Source: Molanna angustata | Taxonomy: Eukaryota; Arthropoda; Insecta; Trichoptera; Molannidae | NCBI GenBank assembly: GCA_963576475.1 | Contig: OY754973.1 | Location: forward strand, 14,307,773-14,371,772 | Length of the DNA stretch: 64,000 nucleotides | Reading direction: 5' to 3' | Part shown: piece by piece, positions 29,235-39,172 of the stretch | Layout of the letters: every line of letters begins with the position of its first letter | How positions within the stretch are numbered: position 1 is the stretch's first letter | Notes under the pieces: model-generated | Database searches by the model: none | The model's input: the letters and a program-made list of their open reading frames with translations, nothing else | What the model was told of the DNA's origin: nothing | Program-made: the position numbers and the translations under genes

Positions 29235-30037
29235 TTTCTTTTTTTTTTTTTTTTTTTTTCTTCTCTCTTCTGCCTTTTTCTATGTGTTTATCTCTTATGA
29301 TTATCTATATTTTACTTTTGTGTCATCATATATCTGTTTACTTTTATGTATTTTACTTCATTGCTTTTTGTGATTTGTTCTAATATAAGTGGGTACATAC
29401 TTATTTTACTTTACTATCATCATTAACTGTTTACTTTTAATTTATGGATTTTGCTATTTTATGATTTAACGCTTTTTTGTGATCAGAATATTGTTTACTT
29501 GCAATTTGTATAATTTTCTTTATCACCATTTAGGTAGGTACTTATGATTTTTCTACTTGCGTTGTCTAAAAACTGTTTAATTGTAACGCGCAACCAACAT
29601 CTTCCTTTGTAAATTTTATTTAGGTATACCCACATACAGGCTAAGCCTTGTGGGATTTTTGGTGTAATGTGTAATATGATCTGTGTAATATGTGTGTATG
29701 TTTTTTTTGTATCTATTTATATTATACTATGTACCGAAAATTTGTTTAATAAATAAATAAATAAAAAAATATAACTCCATATAATAATTATATCCATCAT
29801 ATGGGTAATCGTGAGGGTTTTTATTTCGCCGGTTGAACCAGACTTCCCCCCCCCCTGGTTTAATGCCATAAGACAATTTCTTCCAACCAACTTGAGCAAC
29901 GTGTATACAGTAAATAAAGGTACCACCGGGAGAGGAAGGAGAGAACGGATGGATGTAGAAGGAATATTCAAGAAACTATTTGACAAAGTTATTTAAGTTT
30001 ACTTTTGAATATTATCATATTTAGGAACTTATAATAT

Positions 30038-30292
30038 TGTCGGCCCTTCTGGCTCAGTTGGTTAGGTATCTGATCCAAGGGTCCCGGGTTCGATTTCGAT
30101 GTAGACACAGTTTTTGATTGTGTTTTCAGTCTGGATCTGTGAGACGATAAATATCGTAGGTCTCCAGAATGTGGCAACTTGTTATTGGGAGCCAGAATGT
30201 GGCAACTTGTTGTTGGGGATAATTATTTGACAAAGCACCTGTTAGTTGCCCGAGAAGCTACATAAAATAAAATAATATAATTTTTTTTTTCG
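30038..30292 (+). mobile_element. tRNA-derived SINE, third family
   Basis: GGCCCTTCTGGCTCAGTTGG (box A), then GGGTCCCGGGTTCGATTTC (box B), then GTGTTTTCAGTCT, and a tail with CAGAATGTGGCAACTTGTTA present twice, ending TTAGTTGCCCGAGAAG and ATAAAATAAAATAAT. Partial copies: 5476-5575, 49880-49940 (minus), 50010-50110 and 63948-64000. The acceptor stem does not close, so this is a SINE and not a tRNA gene. Confidence 0.75.
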
Positions 30293-31385
30293 ATGCAAAC
30301 TAGGTACATATATTTGCCTAATTTTATATACCTAAAATATTCTCCTAAATGCGATGTTTGAGGTTATATTCCCTCGCAGGGTAGAAGATAGATAAAAGTG
30401 CACTTATGGATGATAATTTACTCTGTGGCGATGCTATACCTACACCACAATCAACATACGTCATTTGTCTGATGGTCTCGCATCTCATTCATATTAACGA
30501 AGATGGCCGAAGGACATCAGTTCCTGAACCGAATATGCAGCGCGCTTTACAATTCGCATATCAACCGACGAGTCTACTACTGTGATAAATCTTTAGTAAT
30601 TAGCTTAAAATTAATAGTAGGTATTATGTTATAACTTATTTAAACCGAAAATAGATTTAAATTACGTAAGTAATTTTTTATTTTGAAACCCTTCATCACT
30701 CAATAAGGTAGGTACTATTTCTATTTCTGACTGATTAAATGATTATCAAATTGCAATATATTATAGTGTGATGTATGTTATTGGTATATTTTATTCTTAA
30801 TTAAAAAACAACCCCAAAAGCATCAATCCCTATAACTCATTTTGAGTAAGTGGTACATAATGTACCTTTTATAATACTTTGCTATTGAAAAAAAATGTTT
30901 TCTAGTGAATGTTGGATATTATTCAAAAGATGGTAACAATGTGTACAGTTTTTTTATATCATTACAAAAGTAGCCTTAACAGGCGCTTTCATAAAGTTTT
31001 ATTCTCTGTTATATTTATAGGTTAAATACTCCACTAAGTGTAATACTTTTTTCACAAGTAGAAATCACACGTAAAAGTTGATTTGTGTTGCGAGGAAATT
31101 AGGCGTCGGGAGAACGAAAATATATTTCGGGTTGAATATGAAAATAATACAGAAAAATAATGTGAAAAAGTCGAAAAAGTTTCACGAGTAACAAAAGAAG
31201 GAGATAACATAAATTACCGCGAAGGAATAACAGAAACATTCGTTACTAATTAAGATTCAAGAAACTATTTATCAGGGAATAATATTGAAGATAAAAATCA
31301 AGATAGTTAAAAGACATCATTATATTATAATCTATAGGTATAATACATAAGGAAAAGTGTTCATTATGTGACATATGGTCGGAAA
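30293..31385. other. Intronic AT-rich spacer, no feature seen
   Basis: Nothing recognised. Confidence 0.4.
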
Positions 31386-31670
31386 GGGACACTTGGTTGC
31401 AGGGCTCCTGGGTGCGGGACATTTGGGTGCGGAACACTTGGGTGCGGGACACCTGGGTGCGGGACATTTGGGTGCGGAACACTTGGGTGCGGGACACCTG
31501 GGTGCGGGACATTTGGGTGCGGGACACCTGGCTGCGGTACATTTGGGTGCGAGACATTTGGGTGCGAGACATTTGGGTGCGGGACATTTGGTTGCGGGAC
31601 ACCTGGGAGCGGTTATTTTGGGTGCGAAGGACACTTAGGTGCGAGCCCACATGGTTGCGAGTTCACGTGT
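31386..31670. repeat. 15-bp minisatellite GGTGCGGGACATTTG
   Basis: About 18 units of GGTGCGGGACAYYTG with drift at the ends (GGTTGC, GAGACA, GGAACA). Because 15 is a multiple of three and the unit has no stop in any frame, long open frames appear on both strands (for example SRTQV or HLGAG repeats). None has a start context or flanking protein that would support a gene. It lies in the same spaetzle intron. Confidence 0.92.
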
Positions 31671-32055
31671 TCACATTAGACATCGGACAACTATAATAGT
31701 CAGATTGCGTATGAAGATAATCCCCGTGGAAAGGGGTAAGTGTTACAAATAAATAAGTTAAATAAATATTCGTTATAAATAATTATTCCGATTATTTTAG
31801 ACTTTTAGAGATCTGAGATTAGAAAAAATAAACTTACAAAATTGTATTATTTTAATTCTTCAAATTCTTTATAAATAATCCGTATATAAATAAATAATCG
31901 CTTTCAATACACTCCACATGTCTGTCCGTACTGAAATTTTACAATCGATTTTTAACTAGCTTATCGACCAGTTAGAGCTCAAAAACTTTCAGAACTTTAT
32001 GTGAACTCCCGAGAAAAATGCATTTTTCTGATAAATTTATTTGATATTTTGATAA

Positions 32056-32429
<374 letters not shown>

Positions 32430-32875
32430 GTAACACTTCAACGTATAGATATATTAACAATTTTTTTTACCTTGTACTGTATACATATATTTCAATATCA
32501 TCTCATGGGTTATCATTATACGCAATTACCACTAAGTTTTTGGTTGTTGTACCTTCCCTTATGCGGATGAATTTTACTATCCCAGTCGTCAGTTTATGAT
32601 ACAACTATAAGAACAAGTTATATTTGCCTAGCAACTAACAAAATATAATGAAATATGTTAAAAAAAAACATTTTCACACTAAATAAACTGAGCAAGGCAT
32701 TTGTAATGTACGAAAGAGCTCGCATTGATAAACTGTTTTTACAGTTTACTTTAAAAATAATATTTTCATGTGCATAACTCTTATACTTGTTATAAAAAAA
32801 ATTGTTCACCATAAATTAGAAAAAAAATATATGAAATAAACAAAGAAAAGAATATGTAGATGTGACGGAACTTAC

Positions 32876-32973
32876 TCGCAAATTTCCACGTTAATTCCTT
32901 GTTTGAACATATCTGTGTTGACCACTGTCTCCCATGAACCACTCTTCGTTTGCCCCTGCTGAGGATACACCAA
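32876..32973 (-). CDS. spz: Spaetzle-like cytokine, internal exon (first half of cystine knot)
   Basis: Translates as LVYPQQGQTKSGSWETVV, NTDMFKQGINVEIC plus two bases of the next codon. The acceptor is CTTTTTTCAG and the donor GTAAGT, both canonical. The preceding exon ends on a whole codon, and the next begins with the single base needed, giving the junction EIC-E-NVDSIC. YPQ.G....W..VVN....QG...E.C is the first half of the Spaetzle fold and holds cysteine 2. Confidence 0.88.
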
Positions 32974-33105
32974 CTGAAAAAAGGATATTTGATTCATATA
33001 CAAGGAATTATGCTTAATTTGAGGATTCTATGAAAATAAAAATTTCATTGAAAGAAGTAAACCCTTTAACATCATCAAGTCTCCGAAGAACACCAATTAT
33101 CTAGA

Positions 33106-33860
33106 CTAGTTGCATGTAACACACGATATCCTTGAAGAATACGTACCAAACTATAAACTCTTAAATCAAAATTATTGAATATTGAAAGATACAATGTTTT
33201 CTATATAAAACATGTATGTCGGGATTGGAAAGTGTGGAGGTCAAACCTTTCTTTCTATCCAAACAGCTTGATGGTATGTATGGAAGATACGTATCAAAAT
33301 ATTCCCTGTAGGTAATATAGTATTTTGTCATACAAATTGTATGAAAGAAGGTATTCACTAATATAATTTATGTGCTTTTTAGAAAATTAAATGATCTAGT
33401 TCGGAAGTTTCGGCGTTTAATTGATATTTGAAAAAAATGGAAAAACAAACAGTTCAACATATTTTAAATATGTCTTTAAAAATGTTTTTCTTAGTAAAAA
33501 AAGTTTATAATGTATGTGTCTATATTTATTTAAATTTTCAGTGTCCTAGTTTTTGAGATATACGGAATTTTTTTTTTTTCAAATTTGATAACTGATTGGA
33601 ACCAAAATTCAAAACTCTGAGTATAAAAGTTTTGTAGGCCTAATATTTTCTAAATTTTCTGAAATGATGTCCTCTGTGCATCAAGTGGATCAAAAGTTAT
33701 AAAGGGGGGACGGACACACACAGACACACTTATTGCTCTCCTCGTAATATTACCGATATCAATTTATACTATATACCTATAAAAATTTCATATATTATAT
33801 GCCTATAACATAAAATATGAGCTGCGAAGCCTCTAAAGTTGGAATTTTTGTATTTTAAAT
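33106..33860 (-). mobile_element. TIR element family A, partial copy (minus)
   Basis: Begins (high to low on the minus strand) inside the GAGGCTTCGCAGCTCAT segment and runs past ATAACTTTTGATCCACTTG. It ends at the right terminus: ACTAGTTGCATGTAACACA at 33113-33131 is the complement of the right-end sequence of the copies at 0.4 and 62.3 kb. The left end is missing. It lies in the spaetzle intron between exons at 32876 and 34535. Confidence 0.6.
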
Positions 33861-34534
33861 TTGGAAATACCATACAAATAGTCAACTACTCCAAAAAATT
33901 CTCTCACACGGGACTGTGGGTATTATTTATGGGTTTATACATACGGCATCGAACCCGTATAAACCCAATCCACGTTTTATGTTCTACTTAAATGCACCAA
34001 TTCAGAATAGATATTATGTAAGGAACTTCAATATAAAATGAAAGAAATGAATGAACTTACAGTTTTTATTTCCCAAAACAATTATAAATTAAAATACTAC
34101 TTTATATCGGTTATATATAGATCGACGGTCGTCGGAACGAAGTACTGCAGCGTGGTCCGTACAAAACGACTCGGCGTAGAGGGATCTCCAACACGAATAA
34201 TTTGTCTGTTGGCACAGGTCGACAGCTCGCACGGGTGATCTGCGCCTGCGCAAATACGATGCGCACAACAGCTGCGCAGTCGCTGGCTGTGGTCCTTTGA
34301 GGCCCCACAGGACTAAGGTTAATACTGTCGATTCATTAAGAGAAATAAATTATCTTACACAAATCGGCAGTTTATAAAAAAAGTCTTTGACATACTCGCG
34401 GTACTGCCATACGTTGGAAGTGTTGGAAGACATCAAGCAAAGATGCGGTCTTCCCAGGATAGAGCTGTGTCGTAAATATATAATCGCAGTAAATTTGCGA
34501 TTATCGATGATTATTAAACATTTAATGTAGGTAC

Positions 34535-34642
34535 CTTTGGTGTGGAAGAACACAGTCCAATTTCGTGTGCTACATTTCCATTCCTCTGTTCAATTTCCGT
34601 TGCAACTTCGTCGACGCCGAAAAAGGATAGTAATGAAGCATC
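34535..34642 (-). CDS. spz: Spaetzle-like cytokine, internal exon with activation site
   Basis: A 36-codon exon: DASLLSFFGVDEVATEIEQR followed by NGNVAHEIGLCSSTPK. The acceptor is GTCTTTGCAG and the donor GTACCT; both ends are phase 0. EIGLC holds cysteine 1 of the mature domain. IEQR stands eleven residues before that cysteine, where proSpaetzle is cut in other insects (the moth Manduca site is IAQR, from memory), so cleavage after this Arg is a reasonable inference. It would release a mature chain of about 129 residues. Confidence 0.88.
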
Positions 34643-35376
34643 CTGCAAAGACAAAACATCATATTTGAACAGTGAATAGGAATAAAAAAATAAAATCTAC
34701 GTAAAACTCAACCTCATTCAAAAACTACCATTCGTACAATTAAAATAGACATTTTTGTTGAACCATTTGTTGGACCACTGAAACCAATTAATTAATATTC
34801 TTCTTGTGTTAGGCTATTTTTTTTAATAAAAAGTAATACATGTTTATATTCCCGCCAAAACCTTTTTTTGGCAGGGCAGATTCTCTCTCAAATATTAAAA
34901 AAACAGAAACTACACAAAAATTTGAAAGAAAAAAAAATTGAAAAAACCTTACACATATAATATACATGTGCTTACACATATAATAGTATTTTTTATAATT
35001 ACTATTTTCGTTTCGTCAGACTTTAAAATATTTCTTATACTAAACGGCAACGCGTTAATAATATGAGGTATAAGTTTTTTCCTGGTCATATGATTTTCAT
35101 GAAGGTGGATCCTGGAATAAAGAGGTCCTGCTCTCCTTTCATCTCTATGGTGGTCTAACGGGTCATCGTCTTATGTTGGAGTTTTCATCCATATTTAAAG
35201 CTTTTGCAATTACATCGTTAATAATGCAAATGATGTAGTTTTTCAAAATTGTAAAAATTGCATGAAGCATATAACGAAGTAGCAAGATATGTGACAGATT
35301 TCTGAATTTAAAAGACTTTTTTTTTAACCAACCTATTTTATGCAAAATTTTGGGAATGTAGTTATGAGAATGAATT

Positions 35377-35595
35377 GTAAAGAGTATATAATGAAATGGC
35401 GGAGCATGTGACGAGGTAAGAGAGTGTCGATGGTCACCTACAGTCCTGAAGTGAAGGACCTGAACCAACAAAAGAGGCGTGGAAAGACCACTAAAAAGGT
35501 AGACAGATGGCATCATCCAGCATCCAGATCGTGGACGGCAGCATATAGACCAAAATAAGAAAAGATAGAAGAGGCATTTTCCTAGTAGTGTTTCG
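35377..35595 (+). pseudogene. LINE polymerase C-terminal relic
   Basis: The plus strand reads MKWRSM-stop-RGKRVSMVTYSPEV, QQKRRGKTTKKVDRWHH, SWTAAYRPK and KIEEAF. This is a worn version of KW.WAGH..R...W, RGRP..RW.DD and DR..W...EEA, which ends RTE/R1-like LINE proteins. In-frame stops mark it as dead. It lies in the 1-kb spaetzle intron between the exons at 34535 and 35723. Confidence 0.55.
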
Positions 35596-35722
35596 AACAT
35601 GGCTTTGACTAATTTAATAATAAACAGCAATATACATCAACATATAATGCTCACATAAATTAAGCAAAAATACTTGGAAATATGTTCATTAAAAATAATA
35701 TAGTTCTGATTGGAATACGTAC

Positions 35723-35874
35723 AACACTTTCTTCAATGATTTTGTTTATTACGTCGGTCGGATAGTTTTCCACTTTTTCACAGAAGGTCTGTCCACTTGA
35801 GCACGGTACCATTGTCGGCTTCAGCATAGTTGGTTTATATTCCGTTTCAGGAAAGACAAAGTCGCCTTCAGTTC
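35723..35874 (-). CDS. spz: Spaetzle-like cytokine, pro-region exon
   Basis: Reads TEGDFVFPETEYKPTM, LKPTMVPCSSGQTFCEKV and ENYPTDVINKIIEESV. The acceptor is CTTTTACAG and the donor GTACGT. TFCE.V..YP...I...I is the recurrent motif of Spaetzle pro-regions just before the cleavage site. The exon starts with two bases that complete a Gly codon from the previous exon and ends on a whole codon. Confidence 0.85.
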
Positions 35875-36439
35875 CTGTAAAAGAACGATTAAAATACTTG
35901 AATTAACATCAAATTATTCTTTGTACATGTATAATATACTATATTGAGTTTGAATCGAATATTTTTATTATTGCATATGCGCAAACATTGGATTTTTTTC
36001 CCTGTCGGGAGTCAAAAAAAAAATCTGTTAAAAAATATATTGAGTTTGTTGGATTAATAAAAGCCTAGCTTTGGGATAACCGGAATAATTAAGTAAATAC
36101 AGTTTCTATACCTAAATATAAGAATAACAATAACACGTTATTTATTTTTAGCAAAATTGGAGATGATCTAATATGAAACGGAGGCCATCTTCATAATTTA
36201 TGTAAAAACAGGTCAAAAATTGAATTATGCAGAGAAACGAAAAAAATGAACATAGCAACAATAAATGAAAATAATTATTCGTCGACAAATTCGTTGTTGC
36301 ATTGTATATTATTAATAAATCGATAGTGGATTATGAATTTAAAGCATTATAAAAGTATTTTGAGGTGGTTTTTTTATTTTACCAAACTGGGTGCATCTTT
36401 GGTGATGTTAGGCAATTGGTGACTAATCTACATAACAAC

Positions 36440-38057
36440 ACAATATGAAGACCGCAAAAATTGTACCCATATTCAAGGATGGAAACAAAGACGAAGTAAA
36501 TAATTACCGCCCAATAAGTGTACTAAACATTCTCTCTAAAATCATAGAAAGAATCATAAAAAATCAACTTACAAACTACTTTGACAAAAACAATATCTGG
36601 TCAAACAATCAGTATGGTTTTAGAGAAGGAAGGTCTACCTCGGATGCTATTTCTGAAGTCACTGGATATATAACTCAGAATGTTGACAAAGGCAATAAAA
36701 CAATTGGTATATTTTTGGATATTAAAAAGGCCTTTGATACAATATCGCATACTAAACTTTTTGAAAAAATGGAAAAATTAGGGATTACCGGAAATGAGTT
36801 AAAATTATTGAAATGCTATATGACAAACCGAAAACAACTAGTCAAAATTCAAGACACTCTGAGTTCGCCTTCCAATATAAACTACGGAATACCTCAAGGA
36901 AGCATACTTGGTCCTATCTTATTCCTCATCTACATGAACGACCTATGCAATATGAATATAGGAGGACAAATCATAAGTTTTGCAGATGACACTGTGTTGT
37001 TATTTAGCGATAAAAACTGGGAATCTACTTACAAAAAAGCAGAAAGTGGGATGCATCTTATTAAAAACTGGCTAAACTGTAACACACTTACATTAAACAA
37101 TGACAAAACAGTATACATAACTTTTACCAAAACGGACCAGGGACAACCAAATGAAAATAGACCACTGAAAATTCATGACTGCAAAGACCAACAAAGTAAC
37201 TGTATATGTACTGAAATAAAAAAAACTAGACAAACGAAATACTTGGGAATAACAATTGACCAATGTTTAAAATGGAAACCCCATATCTCAATTTTAAGCA
37301 TGAAATTAAAAAAAATTAATTTCATTTTTCGCTCCATCAGAAATGTTTTACCGAAATCTGTCATTAAATTAATGTACTATTCACTTTACCAATCAATAGT
37401 AGAATATGGTATTATAGGGTGGGGTGGCACTTACAGAACAAATATAGATTCAATAGTTAAAGCCCAAAAATCCGTTTTGAAAATAATATTTAATGTACCT
37501 ATTCGCACACCCTCAGCCGAACTATTCAAAAAACTTGACATCCTAGACATACCACAGTTATATGCTAAAAACATTTGCACTTATATCTATTCACACCTTA
37601 ACGACTTCCAATCGACCCAAACTACACGTCAGACTAGACAGACTAGACAAGCAAATATACAGATACCGAGAACCAAATCGACTTATGGACAAAGAAATTT
37701 TCATTTCCTTGGAGTAAAAATTTTCAATTTGCTTCCAATTGAATTGAAGAAAAATACAAATATAAACAGCTTTAAATGTGGATTAAAGAAGTGGATAAAA
37801 AAAACAGACAAGACAGTGATAAATAAACAACTCTACGTTAACATACAATGACACACACGCACACCTAAACAATATACCTATATAATTATAAGCTGCTCCA
37901 GAACAGGTTTTTAACCTAGTGAAGCAGTTTACATTCCGCATCTAGTTCTTAAGGATCTTTTTTTTGTAAAAATATTGTATTGTTAAACTTTGATGTGTAC
38001 CTGTATAATATTATTTCTTATGTTACAAATAAAAAAAAAAAAAAAAAAAAAAAAAAA
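36440..38057 (+). mobile_element. 5'-truncated CR1-like LINE copy
   Basis: Starts abruptly within the reverse transcriptase, carries the frame 36445-37851, a 3' UTR of about 170 bp and an A-run near 38030-38057. The truncation is typical of incomplete target-primed reverse transcription. A target duplication was not found by eye. Confidence 0.8.
36445..37851 (+). CDS. CR1-like LINE reverse transcriptase, open C-terminal two thirds
   Basis: 468 codons without interruption. Motifs in order: NNYRPISVLNILSKIIE, NQYGFREGRSTSDAI, FLDIKKAFDTISH, YGIPQGSILGPILFLIYMND, ISFADDTVLLF (catalytic Asp pair), LNNDKTVYITF and YLGITIDQCLKW. The tail NVPIRTPSAELF continues to KWIKKTDKT. The endonuclease and the first polymerase block are missing, so the ATG used is an internal Met (LKTAKIVPIFK in relatives) and not a true start. 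The unbroken frame points to a recent insertion. It is antisense to spaetzle, in the intron between the exons at 35874 and 42601. Confidence 0.85.
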   Translation: MKTAKIVPIFKDGNKDEVNNYRPISVLNILSKIIERIIKNQLTNYFDKNNIWSNNQYGFREGRSTSDAISEVTGYITQNVDKGNKTIGIFLDIKKAFDTISHTKLFEKMEKLGITGNELKLLKCYMTNRKQLVKIQDTLSSPSNINYGIPQGSILGPILFLIYMNDLCNMNIGGQIISFADDTVLLFSDKNWESTYKKAESGMHLIKNWLNCNTLTLNNDKTVYITFTKTDQGQPNENRPLKIHDCKDQQSNCICTEIKKTRQTKYLGITIDQCLKWKPHISILSMKLKKINFIFRSIRNVLPKSVIKLMYYSLYQSIVEYGIIGWGGTYRTNIDSIVKAQKSVLKIIFNVPIRTPSAELFKKLDILDIPQLYAKNICTYIYSHLNDFQSTQTTRQTRQTRQANIQIPRTKSTYGQRNFHFLGVKIFNLLPIELKKNTNINSFKCGLKKWIKKTDKTVINKQLYVNIQ

Positions 38058-38094
38058 CAAAAGAACAAAAATTAAAATTATTGAATCACGAAAA

Positions 38095-38300
38095 AATGTC
38101 ATCAAAATTTAAAAACTGAACTGTCTGAAATGATGTGCTCTGTGCATCGAGTGGATCAAAAGTTATATATAGGGGGGACGAACACACACACACAGACACA
38201 CTTAATGCTCTAGTCGAAATATTCCTTTCATAAACTATTTCATATACCTATTATATACCTATAACATATATGAGTTGCGAAGCCTCTAAAGTTGGTAAAT
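38095..38300 (-). mobile_element. TIR element family A, fragment
   Basis: TGAAATGATGTGCTCTGTGC and GTGGATCAAAAGTTATA, to GCGAAGCCTCTAAAGTTGG, match the middle of family A in reverse. It directly follows the LINE A-run at 38057. Confidence 0.6.
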
Positions 38301-38804
38301 ATTTAGGTACATAAATCGACGATGTTAAATAATTATCTGAAATATTTTTGACAGAATATTCTTCAAAACTATTTTGTTATGTAATAAGCCTATGTCAGCT
38401 GAAGATGTGTATATAATAATCATGTTATAGCATTGACCAAAGAGATACACAAGTACACCTATTTATCTGGTTAAGATCAGACGAACCATTTCGTCAAAGG
38501 AAGTCAAATAATATGGGCTGAGTAATAGGTAAGGAATGGATACTCTCAAATAACCTATTGAAGTAATTGGTATTCTAAATTATAAAATTGGATTGGTTGA
38601 CGAGAACGATAAAAATGTTTAAAATGGAAAACTTGGTTAACATATTTTACTAAAAAAAATTGACTTTTGGGAATTATAATTTTGGTGGCGCCAGTATAAA
38701 ATACTATTTTTAACACCTATCAATATTACACGCACCGTAATATTGATAGGAACTTTATTTTCATTATTTATTTATTTTTCTCCTCGAGCACTTAAGGGCA
38801 ATAT
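38301..38804. other. Intronic spacer, no feature seen
   Basis: Nothing recognised. Confidence 0.4.
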
Positions 38805-38990
38805 GTCAAATATTAAAACTAAAATTTTCATAATTATTCAAAACACGTCTAATTCAGTAACTTTTTAAAAACGTTCCAGCCAATATAGGTACGTTCCTAT
38901 TACATTTAGTCCAAGTTGATATTTTATAACGCTGAAATAAGACCGGAAATCTGAAATCTACAATTTTAGTATGTTCCTATTTTAGTTTAC
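38805..38990 (+). mobile_element. Half copy of the TA-flanked foldback MITE
   Basis: TTTTCATAATTATTCAAAAC, ACGTCTAATTCAGTAACT, CATTTAGTCCAAGTTGATAT and TTTTAGTATGTTCCTATTT follow the right arm of the element at 8142-8894. The outer terminus is lost. Confidence 0.6.
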
Positions 38991-39172
38991 ATCTCAATAG
39001 TGACAAATTCGGTAATTTTCCAAAGCAATAACTTTGATTTTTCAATTTTTTTAATTGATTTAGTTTAATATAACAATAATTAATGCAACTTCTTGTTATA
39101 ATTTGGTATTTCCTTAATGTGATAATATATTCATTACACTAAAGTACATATTTATTTATAAATAATAGAAAA

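Larger units (their letters stand above)
25062..29910. mobile_element. Three-level nested insertion: LINE tail > MITE > CR1-like LINE
   Basis: Outer layer: a minus-strand LINE 3' tail, GGTTGGAAGAAATTGTCTTA in 29910-29866, continues at 25107-25062 as ATGTTTTGTACATTTG and AATAAATAAATAAATT. Middle layer: the family B palindromic MITE, with its GGGGGG end and ATTACCCATATCATGGATAT arm at 25108-25200 and its mirror arm ending in a C-run at 29768-29858. Inner layer: a plus-strand CR1-like LINE from about 25200 to 29767. The order of insertion is therefore outer, middle, inner. All of it sits in the 9.2-kb spaetzle intron. Confidence 0.8.

Noticed and set aside
31246..31696. Repetitive proteins (SRTQV, HLGAG, RDTWV repeats) on both strands
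   Set aside because: The 15-bp unit is open in every frame; overlapping frames on both strands cannot all be real and none has supporting context.
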